Assembly: GCF_011393025.1 (NCBI RefSeq)
Contig: NZ_JAAOEO010000017.1
Coordinates: 29,221 to 93,220, forward strand
Source of the DNA: Neobacillus terrae
Lineage (GTDB): Bacteria > Bacillota > Bacilli > Bacillales > Cytobacillaceae
Reading direction: 5' to 3'
Length of the DNA: 64,000 nt
Made by a program: the position numbers and the translations under genes. Shown piece after piece: positions 16,459 to 25,173 of this stretch (its first letter is position 1; each line of letters opens with the position of its first letter). The notes beneath the pieces were generated by a model. That model saw only the letters and a list, made by a program, of their open reading frames with translations, had not been told where the DNA came from and did not search any database.

Positions 16459-17763
16459 ATGACAACTGAAACCAAATTGCCATTTGACAAGGAGTATGTT
16501 GCTTCTTTCTCAAAGGGAAAAGGCGAACCAGCATGGCTTGGAGACCTGCGTTTAAAAGCAATTGAAAACGCGGAAACTCTTCCGATGCCAAGACCGGATA
16601 AGACTAAAATAGATAAATGGAATTTCACACAGTTCAGCAGCCATACAGTTGAAAGCCAGACTTTTAACTCATTGGATGAGCTTGCTCCGGAAGTTAAGGC
16701 TTTGATAACAGAAGCAAGCAGTAAAAATTTATATATTCAGCGTAATCAGACTTCTGCTTTTTTATCATTAACAGATGATTTAAAAGGTAAGGGAGTTATC
16801 TTTACAGATATTTTAACAGCAGCCCGCGAACATAGCGATCTTTTGCAGAAGTACTTTATGACAGGAGTAAAAGCAGATGAGCATCGTCTGGCTGCTTTAC
16901 ATGCTGCTCTATTAAACGGCGGAACTTTCCTCTATGTTCCAAAAAATGTTGAAATCAGTGAACCAGTTCAAGCGGTTTATGTACATGATAATGCGGAAGC
17001 GACATTATTTAATCACGTGATTGTAGTTGCAGAAGATAACAGCTCTGTTACTTATGTGGAAAATTACATTTCTACCGTTGATTCATCTGATGCCATTTTT
17101 AACATAGTGACAGAGGTTTTTGCTAATTCCAATGCAAGAGTTCAATACGGTGCGGTTGACAACCTGGCAAAAGGTATCACTACCTATGTAAACCGACGTG
17201 GAGTTGTCGGCAGAGATGCAAGAATTGAATGGGCTCTTGGGTTGATGAATGACGGAAATACTATATCTGAGAATACAACAAACCTTGTAGGCGATGGATC
17301 CTTTACTGATACTAAAACCGTAGTAGTTGGAAGTGGCGAGCAAACTCAAAACTTCACTACCAAAGTTGTTCACTTTGGAAGAAATTCTGAAGGGTTTATC
17401 CTGAAGCATGGTGTTATGAAGGACAGTGCCTCTGCTATATTTAATGGTATTGGGAAGATTGAGCATGGCGCAAGCAAAGCGAATGCTGAGCAGGAGTCAC
17501 GCGTTTTAATGCTTAGTGAAAAAGCACGTGGGGATGCGAATCCTATCCTGTTAATTGATGAGGATGACGTAACAGCGGGCCACGCTGCTTCAGTCGGACG
17601 TGTAGATCCAGTACAGCTTTATTACTTAATGAGCCGCGGAATCCCTCAAAAAGAAGCAGAACGCCTGGTTATTCACGGGTTCCTTGCACCAGTTGTAAAT
17701 CAGCTTCCAATTGAAGGGGTTAAAAATCAGCTTACGGAAGTAATTGAAAGGAAAGTGCGCTAA
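16459..17763 (+). CDS. sufD: Fe-S cluster assembly protein SufD
   Basis: A 434-residue beta-helix protein that pairs with SufB in the SufBC2D complex. The C-terminal half has the SufB/SufD core (RVDPVQLYYLMSRGIPQKEAE), and the N-terminal region is helical. A GAGGAGG site precedes ATG 16459. The TAATG overlap with sufS shows tight coupling within the operon. Confidence 0.96.
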   Translation: MTTETKLPFDKEYVASFSKGKGEPAWLGDLRLKAIENAETLPMPRPDKTKIDKWNFTQFSSHTVESQTFNSLDELAPEVKALITEASSKNLYIQRNQTSAFLSLTDDLKGKGVIFTDILTAAREHSDLLQKYFMTGVKADEHRLAALHAALLNGGTFLYVPKNVEISEPVQAVYVHDNAEATLFNHVIVVAEDNSSVTYVENYISTVDSSDAIFNIVTEVFANSNARVQYGAVDNLAKGITTYVNRRGVVGRDARIEWALGLMNDGNTISENTTNLVGDGSFTDTKTVVVGSGEQTQNFTTKVVHFGRNSEGFILKHGVMKDSASAIFNGIGKIEHGASKANAEQESRVLMLSEKARGDANPILLIDEDDVTAGHAASVGRVDPVQLYYLMSRGIPQKEAERLVIHGFLAPVVNQLPIEGVKNQLTEVIERKVR

Positions 17764-18992
17764 TGAATATCGAGGATATTCGTAAACATTTTCCCATCTT
17801 AGACCAGGAAGTCAATGGAAGGCCGCTTGTTTATCTTGACAGTGCTGCTACTTCACAGAAACCTGTTCAAGTAATCGAAACGATAGATCAATACTATCGC
17901 GGCTATAATTCGAATGTTCACCGCGGAGTCCATACCTTGGGAACAAGAGCAACTGATGCTTATGAAGGAGCCCGGGAAAAGGTCCGCAAATTCATAAATG
18001 CAAAATCAATCCAGGAAGTGATTTTTACAAGAGGAACAACAACCGCCCTCAATACGGTGGCTGCAAGCTATGCTGCAGATAACCTAAAAGAAGGCGATGA
18101 GATTGTTATTTCTCTGATGGAGCATCACAGCAATATCATTCCTTGGCAGCAGGTGGCCCGCAAGACTGGCGCTACTCTTAAGTATTTGGAGCTCCAGGAA
18201 GATGGCACCCTGTCTTTGGATAATGTTCGTGAAACCATAACTTCTAATACAAAACTAGTATCTGTTACTTATGTTTCTAATGTACTGGGTGTTATTAACC
18301 CAATTAAAGAAATAGCAAGAATTGCACATGAAAACGGAGCAGTAATGGTGGTGGACGGGGCACAGGCTGCTCCGCATATCAAAGTTGATGTTCAGGATCT
18401 TGACTGTGACTTCTTTGCCTTTTCAGGACATAAAATGTGCGGTCCAACCGGAATTGGTGTCCTTTATGGTAAAAAAGACTTGCTTGAAAAAATGGAGCCA
18501 ATCGAATTTGGCGGAGAAATGATTGATTTTGTACACCTCTATGAATCGACATGGAAAGAGCTTCCATGGAAATTTGAAGGCGGCACACCAATTATTGCAG
18601 GTGCAATTGGTCTTGGAGCTGCTATTGATTTCCTTCAGCAGGTGGGCCTTGAGAAAATTGAAGCTCATGAACATAAGCTAGCAGCATATGCTATGGAAAA
18701 AATGTCTGGAATTGAAGGTATAAAGATTTACGGACCGAAGGAAGCAGGAAAGCGGGCTGGCGTAATAACCTTTAACCTGGACGATGTTCACCCGCACGAT
18801 GTTGCAACTGTTTTGGATGCTGAAGGAATCGCAGTGCGTGCCGGCCATCATTGTGCTCAGCCGCTTATGCGCTGGCTTGAAGCAACTGCAACTGCACGTG
18901 CCAGCTTTTACCTGTACAATACAGAAGAAGATGTTGATAAGCTGGTAGAGGGGCTTGTCAAAACAAAGGAGTATTTCAGCAATGTCTTCTAA
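17763..18992 (+). CDS. sufS: Cysteine desulfurase SufS
   Basis: A 409-residue PLP enzyme that removes sulfur from cysteine and passes it to SufU. The PLP lysine is K224 in FSGHKMCGPTG, and the persulfide-forming cysteine is C364 in AGHHCAQPLM. It is a class II desulfurase by its short active loop. The ATG overlaps the sufD stop by one base, and the end overlaps sufU by 11 bases. Confidence 0.97.
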   Translation: MNIEDIRKHFPILDQEVNGRPLVYLDSAATSQKPVQVIETIDQYYRGYNSNVHRGVHTLGTRATDAYEGAREKVRKFINAKSIQEVIFTRGTTTALNTVAASYAADNLKEGDEIVISLMEHHSNIIPWQQVARKTGATLKYLELQEDGTLSLDNVRETITSNTKLVSVTYVSNVLGVINPIKEIARIAHENGAVMVVDGAQAAPHIKVDVQDLDCDFFAFSGHKMCGPTGIGVLYGKKDLLEKMEPIEFGGEMIDFVHLYESTWKELPWKFEGGTPIIAGAIGLGAAIDFLQQVGLEKIEAHEHKLAAYAMEKMSGIEGIKIYGPKEAGKRAGVITFNLDDVHPHDVATVLDAEGIAVRAGHHCAQPLMRWLEATATARASFYLYNTEEDVDKLVEGLVKTKEYFSNVF

Positions 18993-19422
18993 CAATAATT
19001 TAGATACTCTTTATCGCCAGGTAATTATGGACCATTATAAAAACCCACGAAATAAGGGTGTTTTGGAGGATGGCAGCCTAACAGTCAATATGAATAATCC
19101 TACATGCGGCGACCGTATACAGCTCACCATGAAAGTGGAAGATGGAACTGTCGCAGATGCAAGGTTTGAGGGAGAAGGCTGCTCCATTTCGATGTCATCT
19201 GCTTCCATGATGACTCAAGCTATTAAAGGAAAAAAAGTCGAAGATGCAGTTAAGCTTTCGAAAATTTTTTCCGACATGATGCTGGGAAAAGACTACGACG
19301 ACACAATGGATTTAGGTGACATTGAAGCCCTTCAGGGAGTTTCCAAGTTTCCGGCCCGAATTAAATGTGCTACTCTAGCATGGAAGGCTATGGAAAAGGG
19401 ATTCCAGGGAGAAGGGGAATAA
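18982..19422 (+). CDS. sufU: Zn-dependent sulfurtransferase SufU
   Basis: A 146-residue IscU-like protein that accepts sulfur from SufS in Firmicutes. The zinc ligands and acceptor cysteines are C42 (PTCGDR, with D44), C67 (GEGCSIS) and a third in RIKCATLAW. ATG 18982 follows AAAGGAG inside the end of sufS; an upstream frame from 18955 lacks a site. A tiny family A repeat copy separates it from sufB. Confidence 0.96.
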   Translation: MSSNNNLDTLYRQVIMDHYKNPRNKGVLEDGSLTVNMNNPTCGDRIQLTMKVEDGTVADARFEGEGCSISMSSASMMTQAIKGKKVEDAVKLSKIFSDMMLGKDYDDTMDLGDIEALQGVSKFPARIKCATLAWKAMEKGFQGEGE

Positions 19423-19455
19423 TAAAAGGATGCGTTACACCGAGCCATTTTTTAT

Positions 19456-19489
19456 TTGGCTCCAGCGCAGGGCGCTTACGCATTTCTTA
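19456..19489 (+). repeat. Minimal family A repeat inside the suf operon
   Basis: GGCTCCAGCGC and GGGCGCTTACGCATTTCTTA, the two ends of family A, are joined with a single A between them and no interior. It sits between sufU and sufB, ending 5 bases before the AGGAGG site of sufB. It looks like an internal deletion product or the smallest form of the family. Confidence 0.65.
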
Positions 19490-19508
19490 ATAAGGAGGAG
19501 TAACGAAG

Positions 19509-20906
19509 ATGGCAAAAAAGATGCCTGAAATAGGTGATTATAAATACGGTTTTGCCGATAAAGACGTTTCCATATTCCGTTCAAAACGCGGTTTAACAGC
19601 TGATATAGTAAAAGAAATTTCTAAGTTGAAGAACGAACCACAATGGATGTTAGACTTCCGTTTGAAGTCGCTTGAGCATTTTTACAAAATGCCAATGCCA
19701 CAATGGGGCGGCGATTTGAATGCATTAAACTTTGATGAAATTACGTATTATGTAAAACCATCGGAGAAATCTGAGAAGTCATGGGATGAAGTACCTGAAG
19801 AAATCAAGGCTACTTTTGATAAACTAGGAATTCCTGAAGCAGAGCAAAAGTACCTTGCTGGGGTATCTGCACAGTATGAATCTGAAGTTGTTTATCACAA
19901 TATGAAGGTAGAACTTGAAGATTTAGGAATCGTCTTTAAAGATACCGATTCCGCTTTAAGAGAAAATGAAGATATTTTCCGTGAACACTTTGGAAAAACA
20001 ATTCCGCCAACAGACAACAAGTTTGCTGCACTTAACTCTGCCGTATGGTCAGGGGGCTCATTTATCTATGTACCACCAGGTGTAAAAGTGGATACTCCTT
20101 TACAGGCTTACTTCCGCATTAACTCTGAAAACATGGGTCAATTTGAACGTACCTTAATCATTGTAGATGAAGGTGCACACGTGCATTACGTTGAGGGTTG
20201 TACTGCCCCAGTCTATACAACTAACTCCCTGCACAGTGCAGTGGTTGAGATTGTTATTAAAAAAGATGCTTATTGTCGTTATACAACAATCCAAAACTGG
20301 GCGAATAACGTGTTTAACCTGGTTACAAAACGTGCTGTCTGCGAAGCAAATGCAACAATGGAATGGATTGACGGTAACATCGGTTCGAAACTTACTATGA
20401 AGTATCCTGCTGTTATTTTAAAAGGCGAGGGTGCACGCGGCATGACATTGTCCATCGCGATTGCTGGAAAAGGACAGCACCAGGATGCAGGTGCAAAAAT
20501 GATTCACCTGGCTCCGAATACTTCATCTACAATTGTTTCCAAGTCAATTTCTAAGCATGGTGGTAAGGTTACTTATCGTGGAGTCGTTCACTTCGGCCGT
20601 AAAGCTGACGGTGCCCGTGCTAACATTGAGTGTGACACACTCATTATGGATAATCAGTCAACATCTGATACAGTTCCATACAATGAAATTCTGAACGACA
20701 ATATTTCATTGGAACACGAAGCTAAGGTATCAAAGGTTTCTGAAGAACAGCTTTTCTATCTGATGAGCCGTGGTATTTCACAACAAGAAGCTACTGAAAT
20801 GATCGTAATGGGCTTCATCGAGCCATTCACAAAAGAACTTCCAATGGAATATGCAGTTGAAATGAACCGCCTGATTAAGTTCGAAATGGAAGGTTCTATC
20901 GGATAA
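19509..20906 (+). CDS. sufB: Fe-S cluster assembly protein SufB
   Basis: A 465-residue scaffold subunit of SufBC2D. The conserved regions YVPPGVKVDTPLQAYFR, VEGCTAPVY and NIECDTLIMDNQS are all present. AAGGAGGAG precedes ATG 19509. It is the last gene of the operon, followed by a strong terminator. The family A mini-repeat upstream leaves the ribosome site intact. Confidence 0.97.
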   Translation: MAKKMPEIGDYKYGFADKDVSIFRSKRGLTADIVKEISKLKNEPQWMLDFRLKSLEHFYKMPMPQWGGDLNALNFDEITYYVKPSEKSEKSWDEVPEEIKATFDKLGIPEAEQKYLAGVSAQYESEVVYHNMKVELEDLGIVFKDTDSALRENEDIFREHFGKTIPPTDNKFAALNSAVWSGGSFIYVPPGVKVDTPLQAYFRINSENMGQFERTLIIVDEGAHVHYVEGCTAPVYTTNSLHSAVVEIVIKKDAYCRYTTIQNWANNVFNLVTKRAVCEANATMEWIDGNIGSKLTMKYPAVILKGEGARGMTLSIAIAGKGQHQDAGAKMIHLAPNTSSTIVSKSISKHGGKVTYRGVVHFGRKADGARANIECDTLIMDNQSTSDTVPYNEILNDNISLEHEAKVSKVSEEQLFYLMSRGISQQEATEMIVMGFIEPFTKELPMEYAVEMNRLIKFEMEGSIG

Positions 20907-20919
20907 TATTATTCAACCT

Positions 20920-20953
20920 AACCGCCCGCCGCTACGGCAGGCGGTTTTTTTAT
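20920..20953 (+). terminator. Terminator of the suf operon
   Basis: AACCGCC (20920-20926) pairs with GGCGGTT (20940-20946) and an inner GCC/GGC extends the stem. A run of seven T residues follows. Confidence 0.9.
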
Positions 20954-20974
20954 TTGAAAAGACTTCCTATTTTA

Positions 20975-21094
20975 GTAAGAAAAGGTAGAAGTTTTGGGGA
21001 AAGGAGTAGGAGATTGCCACAAAGAGGTAGAAGTTTTGGAAAAAGGAGTAGAAGACTTCTTCAAAGAGGCAGAAGCTGGGGGAATTGAAAGAAG
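20975..21094 (+). repeat. 42-bp tandem repeat after the suf operon
   Basis: GGTAGAAGTTTTGG begins at 20984 and again at 21026, and the diverged GGCAGAAGCTGGGG at 21068, an exact 42-base period. The sequence is purine-rich. A reading frame from a TTG at 20954 crosses it and would give a 14-residue repeat (GRSFGERSRRLPQR, GRSFGKRSRRLLQR), but no ribosome site is visible. Nothing else is seen between 20953 and 21260. Confidence 0.75.
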
Positions 21095-21260
21095 TTCTTT
21101 TTCAAAAAGGAAAAACATAAGCGGAAGGCAATGATATGTTATGAATTTTGTTGTTTAAGTCTTAAAGTTTTACTCCGTCTATTAAAGGGGAAATGGAGAA
21201 ATACGACAAAGTGTGCGTTTTCATAAGGCTATGTTAAAATTTATTTTGGGGGTGGGGTTA

Positions 21261-22106
21261 ATGATATATATCGGAGTAACCGGGTGGGGAGATCATGAGA
21301 GCCTTTATCGAAAAGGTATCCCGCCGCGAGATAAATTAAAAGAATATGCAGGTTATTTTCCAACGGTAGAAGTGGATGCATCTTTTTATGCTGTTCAGCC
21401 GAAAAAGAATGCACAAAGATGGGTTGACGAGACTCCTGATGCATTTCAGTTTATCGTAAAAGCCTATCAGGGTATGACAGGGCATGAGCGGGGAGCCATC
21501 CCCTTCGAAAGCAAGGAGCAAATGTTTGAAGCGTTTATTGATTCCTTGGAGCCTTATCAAACTGCTGGAAAACTCGCGATGGTTCTTTTTCAGTTTCCGC
21601 CATGGTTTGATTGCCAAAAGGAAAATGTTGATTATTTAAGATGGTGCAGGCAGCAAATGGGAAGTATACCTTGTGCGCTTGAATTCAGGAATCAAACATG
21701 GTTTTCTCCTGATCTTCGCGAAAAGACACTTGCTTTTATGAAGGAAGAAGATTGGATTCATGTTGTGTGTGACGAGCCTCAGACAGGGGAAGGGTCGGTC
21801 CCGATTGTTTTAGAAACCATAAGCCCTCAAAACGTACTTGTGCGCTTTCATGGCCGTAATCTCCATGGATGGCAGCAGAAAAATGCATCAAACTGGCGCG
21901 AAGTTCGTTACTTGTACCGATATAATCAACAGGAACTGGAAGAATGGGCAGAATACATTAAAAATCTTCAAAAACAATCGGAGAAAGTATATGTCTTATT
22001 TAATAACAACTCCGGCGGAGATGCTGCAGATAATGCCAGGCAAATGATCAGCCTGTTAAATATTGAATATGAAAATCTTGCTCCCAGACAGCTTGATTTA
22101 TTTTAA
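21261..22106 (+). CDS. yunF: DUF72 family protein YunF
   Basis: A 281-residue DUF72 protein starting MIYIGVTGWGDHESLY, the standard opening of this TIM-barrel-like family. The conserved ALEFRNQTW and VRFHGRN motifs are present. The function is unknown. ATG 21261 lies after GGGGGTGGGG; the frame is open to 21213 but without a start typical of the family. It is followed by yunE, yunD and yunC in the B. subtilis arrangement. Confidence 0.88.
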   Translation: MIYIGVTGWGDHESLYRKGIPPRDKLKEYAGYFPTVEVDASFYAVQPKKNAQRWVDETPDAFQFIVKAYQGMTGHERGAIPFESKEQMFEAFIDSLEPYQTAGKLAMVLFQFPPWFDCQKENVDYLRWCRQQMGSIPCALEFRNQTWFSPDLREKTLAFMKEEDWIHVVCDEPQTGEGSVPIVLETISPQNVLVRFHGRNLHGWQQKNASNWREVRYLYRYNQQELEEWAEYIKNLQKQSEKVYVLFNNNSGGDAADNARQMISLLNIEYENLAPRQLDLF

Positions 22107-22125
22107 CTTGGAAGAAGGATAATAT

Positions 22126-22947
22126 ATGGAATGGGTTTTACTGGTTTTGCTGGGAATGGCAGCGAGCTCTCTCGGTTCATTGATTGGCCTTGGAGGAGGC
22201 ATCATTGTTGTGCCGGCGCTGCTATACTTAGGCACTCTTCATGGATTTGATCATATAACACCACAGGTGGCTGTGGGGACCTCTTTATTCACGATGATTT
22301 TCACAGGACTATCATCTACCTTATCATATATGAAACATAAAACGGTAGATTATAAAAGCGGCTTGCTTTTCCTAATTGGAAGCGGTCCGGGAAGCATTCT
22401 TGGAGCCTGGGTTACAGAAAGTCTGAATCTTAAATCCTTTAATATTTTTTTCGGCCTTTTTATTATTCTTGTCTCAATTATCCTAACCTTAAAGAATAAA
22501 TTAAAACCGATTCCTTATCGTAAGGATAAAGGAATTGTAAGAACATTTACCGATAATACTGGCACAACCTTTGAATATGGTTTTAATCCTATTGCAGGCA
22601 TTCTTATTTCATTTGTGGTAGGTTTTCTTTCCGGGATTTTTGGAGTAGGCGGAGGCTCGTTAATGGTGCCTGCTATGATTTTAATTTTCTTTTTCCCGCC
22701 TCATGTGGCAGTAGCTACCTCCATGTTTATGATATTTCCGTCTTCAGTCCTCAGCTCCATTACCCATGTTGCATTAGGAAATGTGAACTGGTTATATGCT
22801 TTCGCTTTAATTCCCGGTGCATGGATGGGAGCAAAGGTCGGTGTTTATCTGAATACAAGACTTAAGAGCAAAACAATTGTAATTCTCCTAAGAACCATAT
22901 TGGTTATTGTGGGAGTAAGGCTTATTTATCAAGGGTTTTTTGGTTAA
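22126..22947 (+). CDS. yunE: TauE/SafE-family sulfite exporter-like membrane protein
   Basis: A 273-residue membrane protein with about eight segments in two repeated halves. Each half carries the family's glycine-rich motif (GSLIGLGGGIIVVPALL, SGIFGVGGGSLMVPAM). The family is proposed to export sulfite or organosulfonates; the substrate is not known here. The GAAGGATAAT site precedes ATG 22126. Confidence 0.88.
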   Translation: MEWVLLVLLGMAASSLGSLIGLGGGIIVVPALLYLGTLHGFDHITPQVAVGTSLFTMIFTGLSSTLSYMKHKTVDYKSGLLFLIGSGPGSILGAWVTESLNLKSFNIFFGLFIILVSIILTLKNKLKPIPYRKDKGIVRTFTDNTGTTFEYGFNPIAGILISFVVGFLSGIFGVGGGSLMVPAMILIFFFPPHVAVATSMFMIFPSSVLSSITHVALGNVNWLYAFALIPGAWMGAKVGVYLNTRLKSKTIVILLRTILVIVGVRLIYQGFFG

Positions 22948-22977
22948 CATATAAGAAATTAGAGGATGAGGGCAAAA

Positions 22978-24330
22978 ATGGAAAATATTCATATCTACCA
23001 TACAAATGATTTACATAGCCATTTTGATCACTGGCCCCGAATCCGGCATTTGCTTCAGGAACGCCAAAGGTGGCATAAAGAGGCCGGTGATGAAGTTTTT
23101 TTATTCGATATAGGTGACCATATGGATAGATGGCACCCTTTTACCGAAGGAACGCATGGCAAAGGGAACACCCAGTTATTAAACCAGGCTGGTTACACAG
23201 CGGTAACGATTGGGAACAACGAGGGTATAACCCTTCCTCATGAAGACCTGGATAGTGTTTACCAGGATGCTCAATTTGATGTCTTGCTCGGAAACCTGTT
23301 TTATAAGAATGGGGAACGTCCCGGCTGGGCAAAACCGTATACAATCTACACAACAAAAAAAGGCACTCGGATTGGTGTCTTCGGTTTAACTGTGTACTTC
23401 AACCTTTTTTATGACTTGCTTGGCTGGAAGCTGGAGGAGCCTCTACAGGAATTGCAGAACATCTTACCTGAATTAAAAGAAAAAGCAGATATCATTATCT
23501 TTCTCTCTCATCTCGGTTTACACGAGGATGAAAGAATTGCCGCAGATTATCCTGATATTGATATTATCCTCGGAGGGCATACACACCATATTCTCCATGA
23601 AGGAAAAATGGTGAATGAAACCCTTCTATGCGGGGCTGGAAAGCATGGTGCCTTTGTTGGACATGTTGAGCTTAATGTAAGCTCAATTGGCCTGACAGCA
23701 AATAAAAAGGCTATATTATACGATGTGAATGAAATAGAGGCGCCAGTAGGAGAAACTGAGGAGGCAAGTAATCTTTTTGAAAACGGAAAGCACCTCCTGG
23801 GTGAAAAAATTGTCACTCTGGAGCAGCCTCTTAAAAGCGAGTACTTTAAACCTTCGCAACTTCCGCAGCTGCTTTGTGAGGCATTAAGAGAGTGGTGCGA
23901 TGCTGATTGTGCCTTTTTAAATGCAGGGCTTTTGCTCGGTCCAATTTCGGGTGATGTAACAAAATATGATTTGCTGACTGTTTGTCCTCACCCAATTAAT
24001 CCTTGTGTAGTTGAATTACCCGGAAATGAACTTAGGGAAATTCTTTTACAGACAAGGGATGAGGAGTGGCCTCATATGCAAATCAAAGGGCTTGGCTTCC
24101 GTGGGAAGGTAATGGGTAATATGGTTTATGATCAGATAGAATTTATTGATGAACTGCAAGAAATTCGGATAAAAGGAAGGAATTTGAAACCTAATACTAT
24201 TTACAAGCTTGCTATACCTGATATGTTTACTTTCGGGAGGTTTTTCCCAGTGATACAACGGTCAGCTCATAAAAGGTATTTCATGCCCGAGTTCCTCCGA
24301 GATCTCCTTGCATGGAAACTGACAAAATAG
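22978..24330 (+). CDS. yunD: Cytoplasmic 5'-nucleotidase/metallophosphatase YunD
   Basis: A 450-residue bimetal phosphoesterase. The metal-binding motifs are HTNDLHSHF, DIGDHMDR, GNNEG, FLSHLGLH and LGGHTHH. A 5'-nucleotidase C-terminal domain follows from about residue 280. No signal peptide is visible, so it probably acts inside the cell on nucleotides or related phosphate esters. ATG 22978 follows GAGGATGAGGG; ATG 22966 is an alternative that overlaps that site. Confidence 0.88.
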   Translation: MENIHIYHTNDLHSHFDHWPRIRHLLQERQRWHKEAGDEVFLFDIGDHMDRWHPFTEGTHGKGNTQLLNQAGYTAVTIGNNEGITLPHEDLDSVYQDAQFDVLLGNLFYKNGERPGWAKPYTIYTTKKGTRIGVFGLTVYFNLFYDLLGWKLEEPLQELQNILPELKEKADIIIFLSHLGLHEDERIAADYPDIDIILGGHTHHILHEGKMVNETLLCGAGKHGAFVGHVELNVSSIGLTANKKAILYDVNEIEAPVGETEEASNLFENGKHLLGEKIVTLEQPLKSEYFKPSQLPQLLCEALREWCDADCAFLNAGLLLGPISGDVTKYDLLTVCPHPINPCVVELPGNELREILLQTRDEEWPHMQIKGLGFRGKVMGNMVYDQIEFIDELQEIRIKGRNLKPNTIYKLAIPDMFTFGRFFPVIQRSAHKRYFMPEFLRDLLAWKLTK

Positions 24331-24390
24331 ACAAATTCACCTTTTCCTGTCCGTAACATAAAGTGTTATGGATAGGGAAGGAGTGAGAGT

Positions 24391-24693
24391 ATGATTGACC
24401 TGTTTCCTGTTGACATAAAAGGCAATACTTTTTTTGCTGTTATGGTAAAGCTTCCAAAAACCACTCTGCTGTCTGTATCCAATGATAAGGGCTATATTAT
24501 GTGTGGTGCTCTTGATGTTGGATTATTAAATACTAAATTACATGACCGGGGAATCATTGCAGGTCGTGCGGTTGGGGTAAAAACGATTCAGGAACTTCTT
24601 GATGCACCGCTGGAATCGGTAACTTATGAGGCTGAAAAGCTCGGAATTTTGCCAGGGATGTTTGGAAAAGAAGCTTTATTAAAAATGATATAA
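24391..24693 (+). CDS. yunC: DUF1805 family protein YunC
   Basis: A 100-residue protein of the YunC/DUF1805 family, with GYIMCGALDVGLLN and RAVGVKTIQELLDAPL. The function is unknown. GGAAGGAGTGAG precedes ATG 24391. A weak terminator (GCCTGCC with GGTGGGC, G-U pairs) at 24695-24722 follows. Confidence 0.88.
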   Translation: MIDLFPVDIKGNTFFAVMVKLPKTTLLSVSNDKGYIMCGALDVGLLNTKLHDRGIIAGRAVGVKTIQELLDAPLESVTYEAEKLGILPGMFGKEALLKMI

Positions 24694-24800
24694 TGCCTGC
24701 CATCGCGGTGGGCTTTTTGTGTTTTTAAGAAAACATAGTGCCTCAATGTTGCCTTCCTGATAGAAAGGGGATTCATTTGCAGTGGTCAGATGGACATTAA

Positions 24801-24912
24801 TAATGACTTTCCGGGCTTGCAGCCGGCCAGAGCTTTAGCCTGGATGAACGATTTTTTCTCGTGCAGCGGCCTGCCTTTGTTGTTCATCCTCTTAATGAAA
24901 GTCACTTTCATC
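24801..24912 (+). ncRNA. Structured intergenic segment, candidate RNA element
   Basis: TGACTTT (24804-24810) pairs with AAAGTCA (24898-24904). Inside, GATGAAC (24843-24849) pairs with GTTCATC (24882-24888), enclosing GCAG/CTGC. CCGG/CCGG and CCAG/CTGG hairpins occupy the left half. At the right edge, ATGAAAGT and ACTTTCAT form a perfect inverted repeat around one base (24896-24912). It matches no riboswitch class I know. The rest of 24722-25173 shows no gene. Confidence 0.4.
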
Positions 24913-25173
24913 ATAAATTGGTAAATTTAAATTTTTCATTACTTAGTTCCCGGAGGCCAGACTAATACCGTCCTGTAACCTTTCACTATTGGGTAATTTC
25001 ATTTTCACTAAAAAAATCATAAAAGTGGGACATAAGATAGTTGAAAGTATTAAAAGGATTAGATAATAATAGAAATAGAGGAATTTGTCGAACTTTGTAC
25101 CTAAATCTGTTACCTCTCCAAACGGCTGGAACTCCTCAGCCGATTCGGATTTATTTTGAGATGGGAGTTTACT

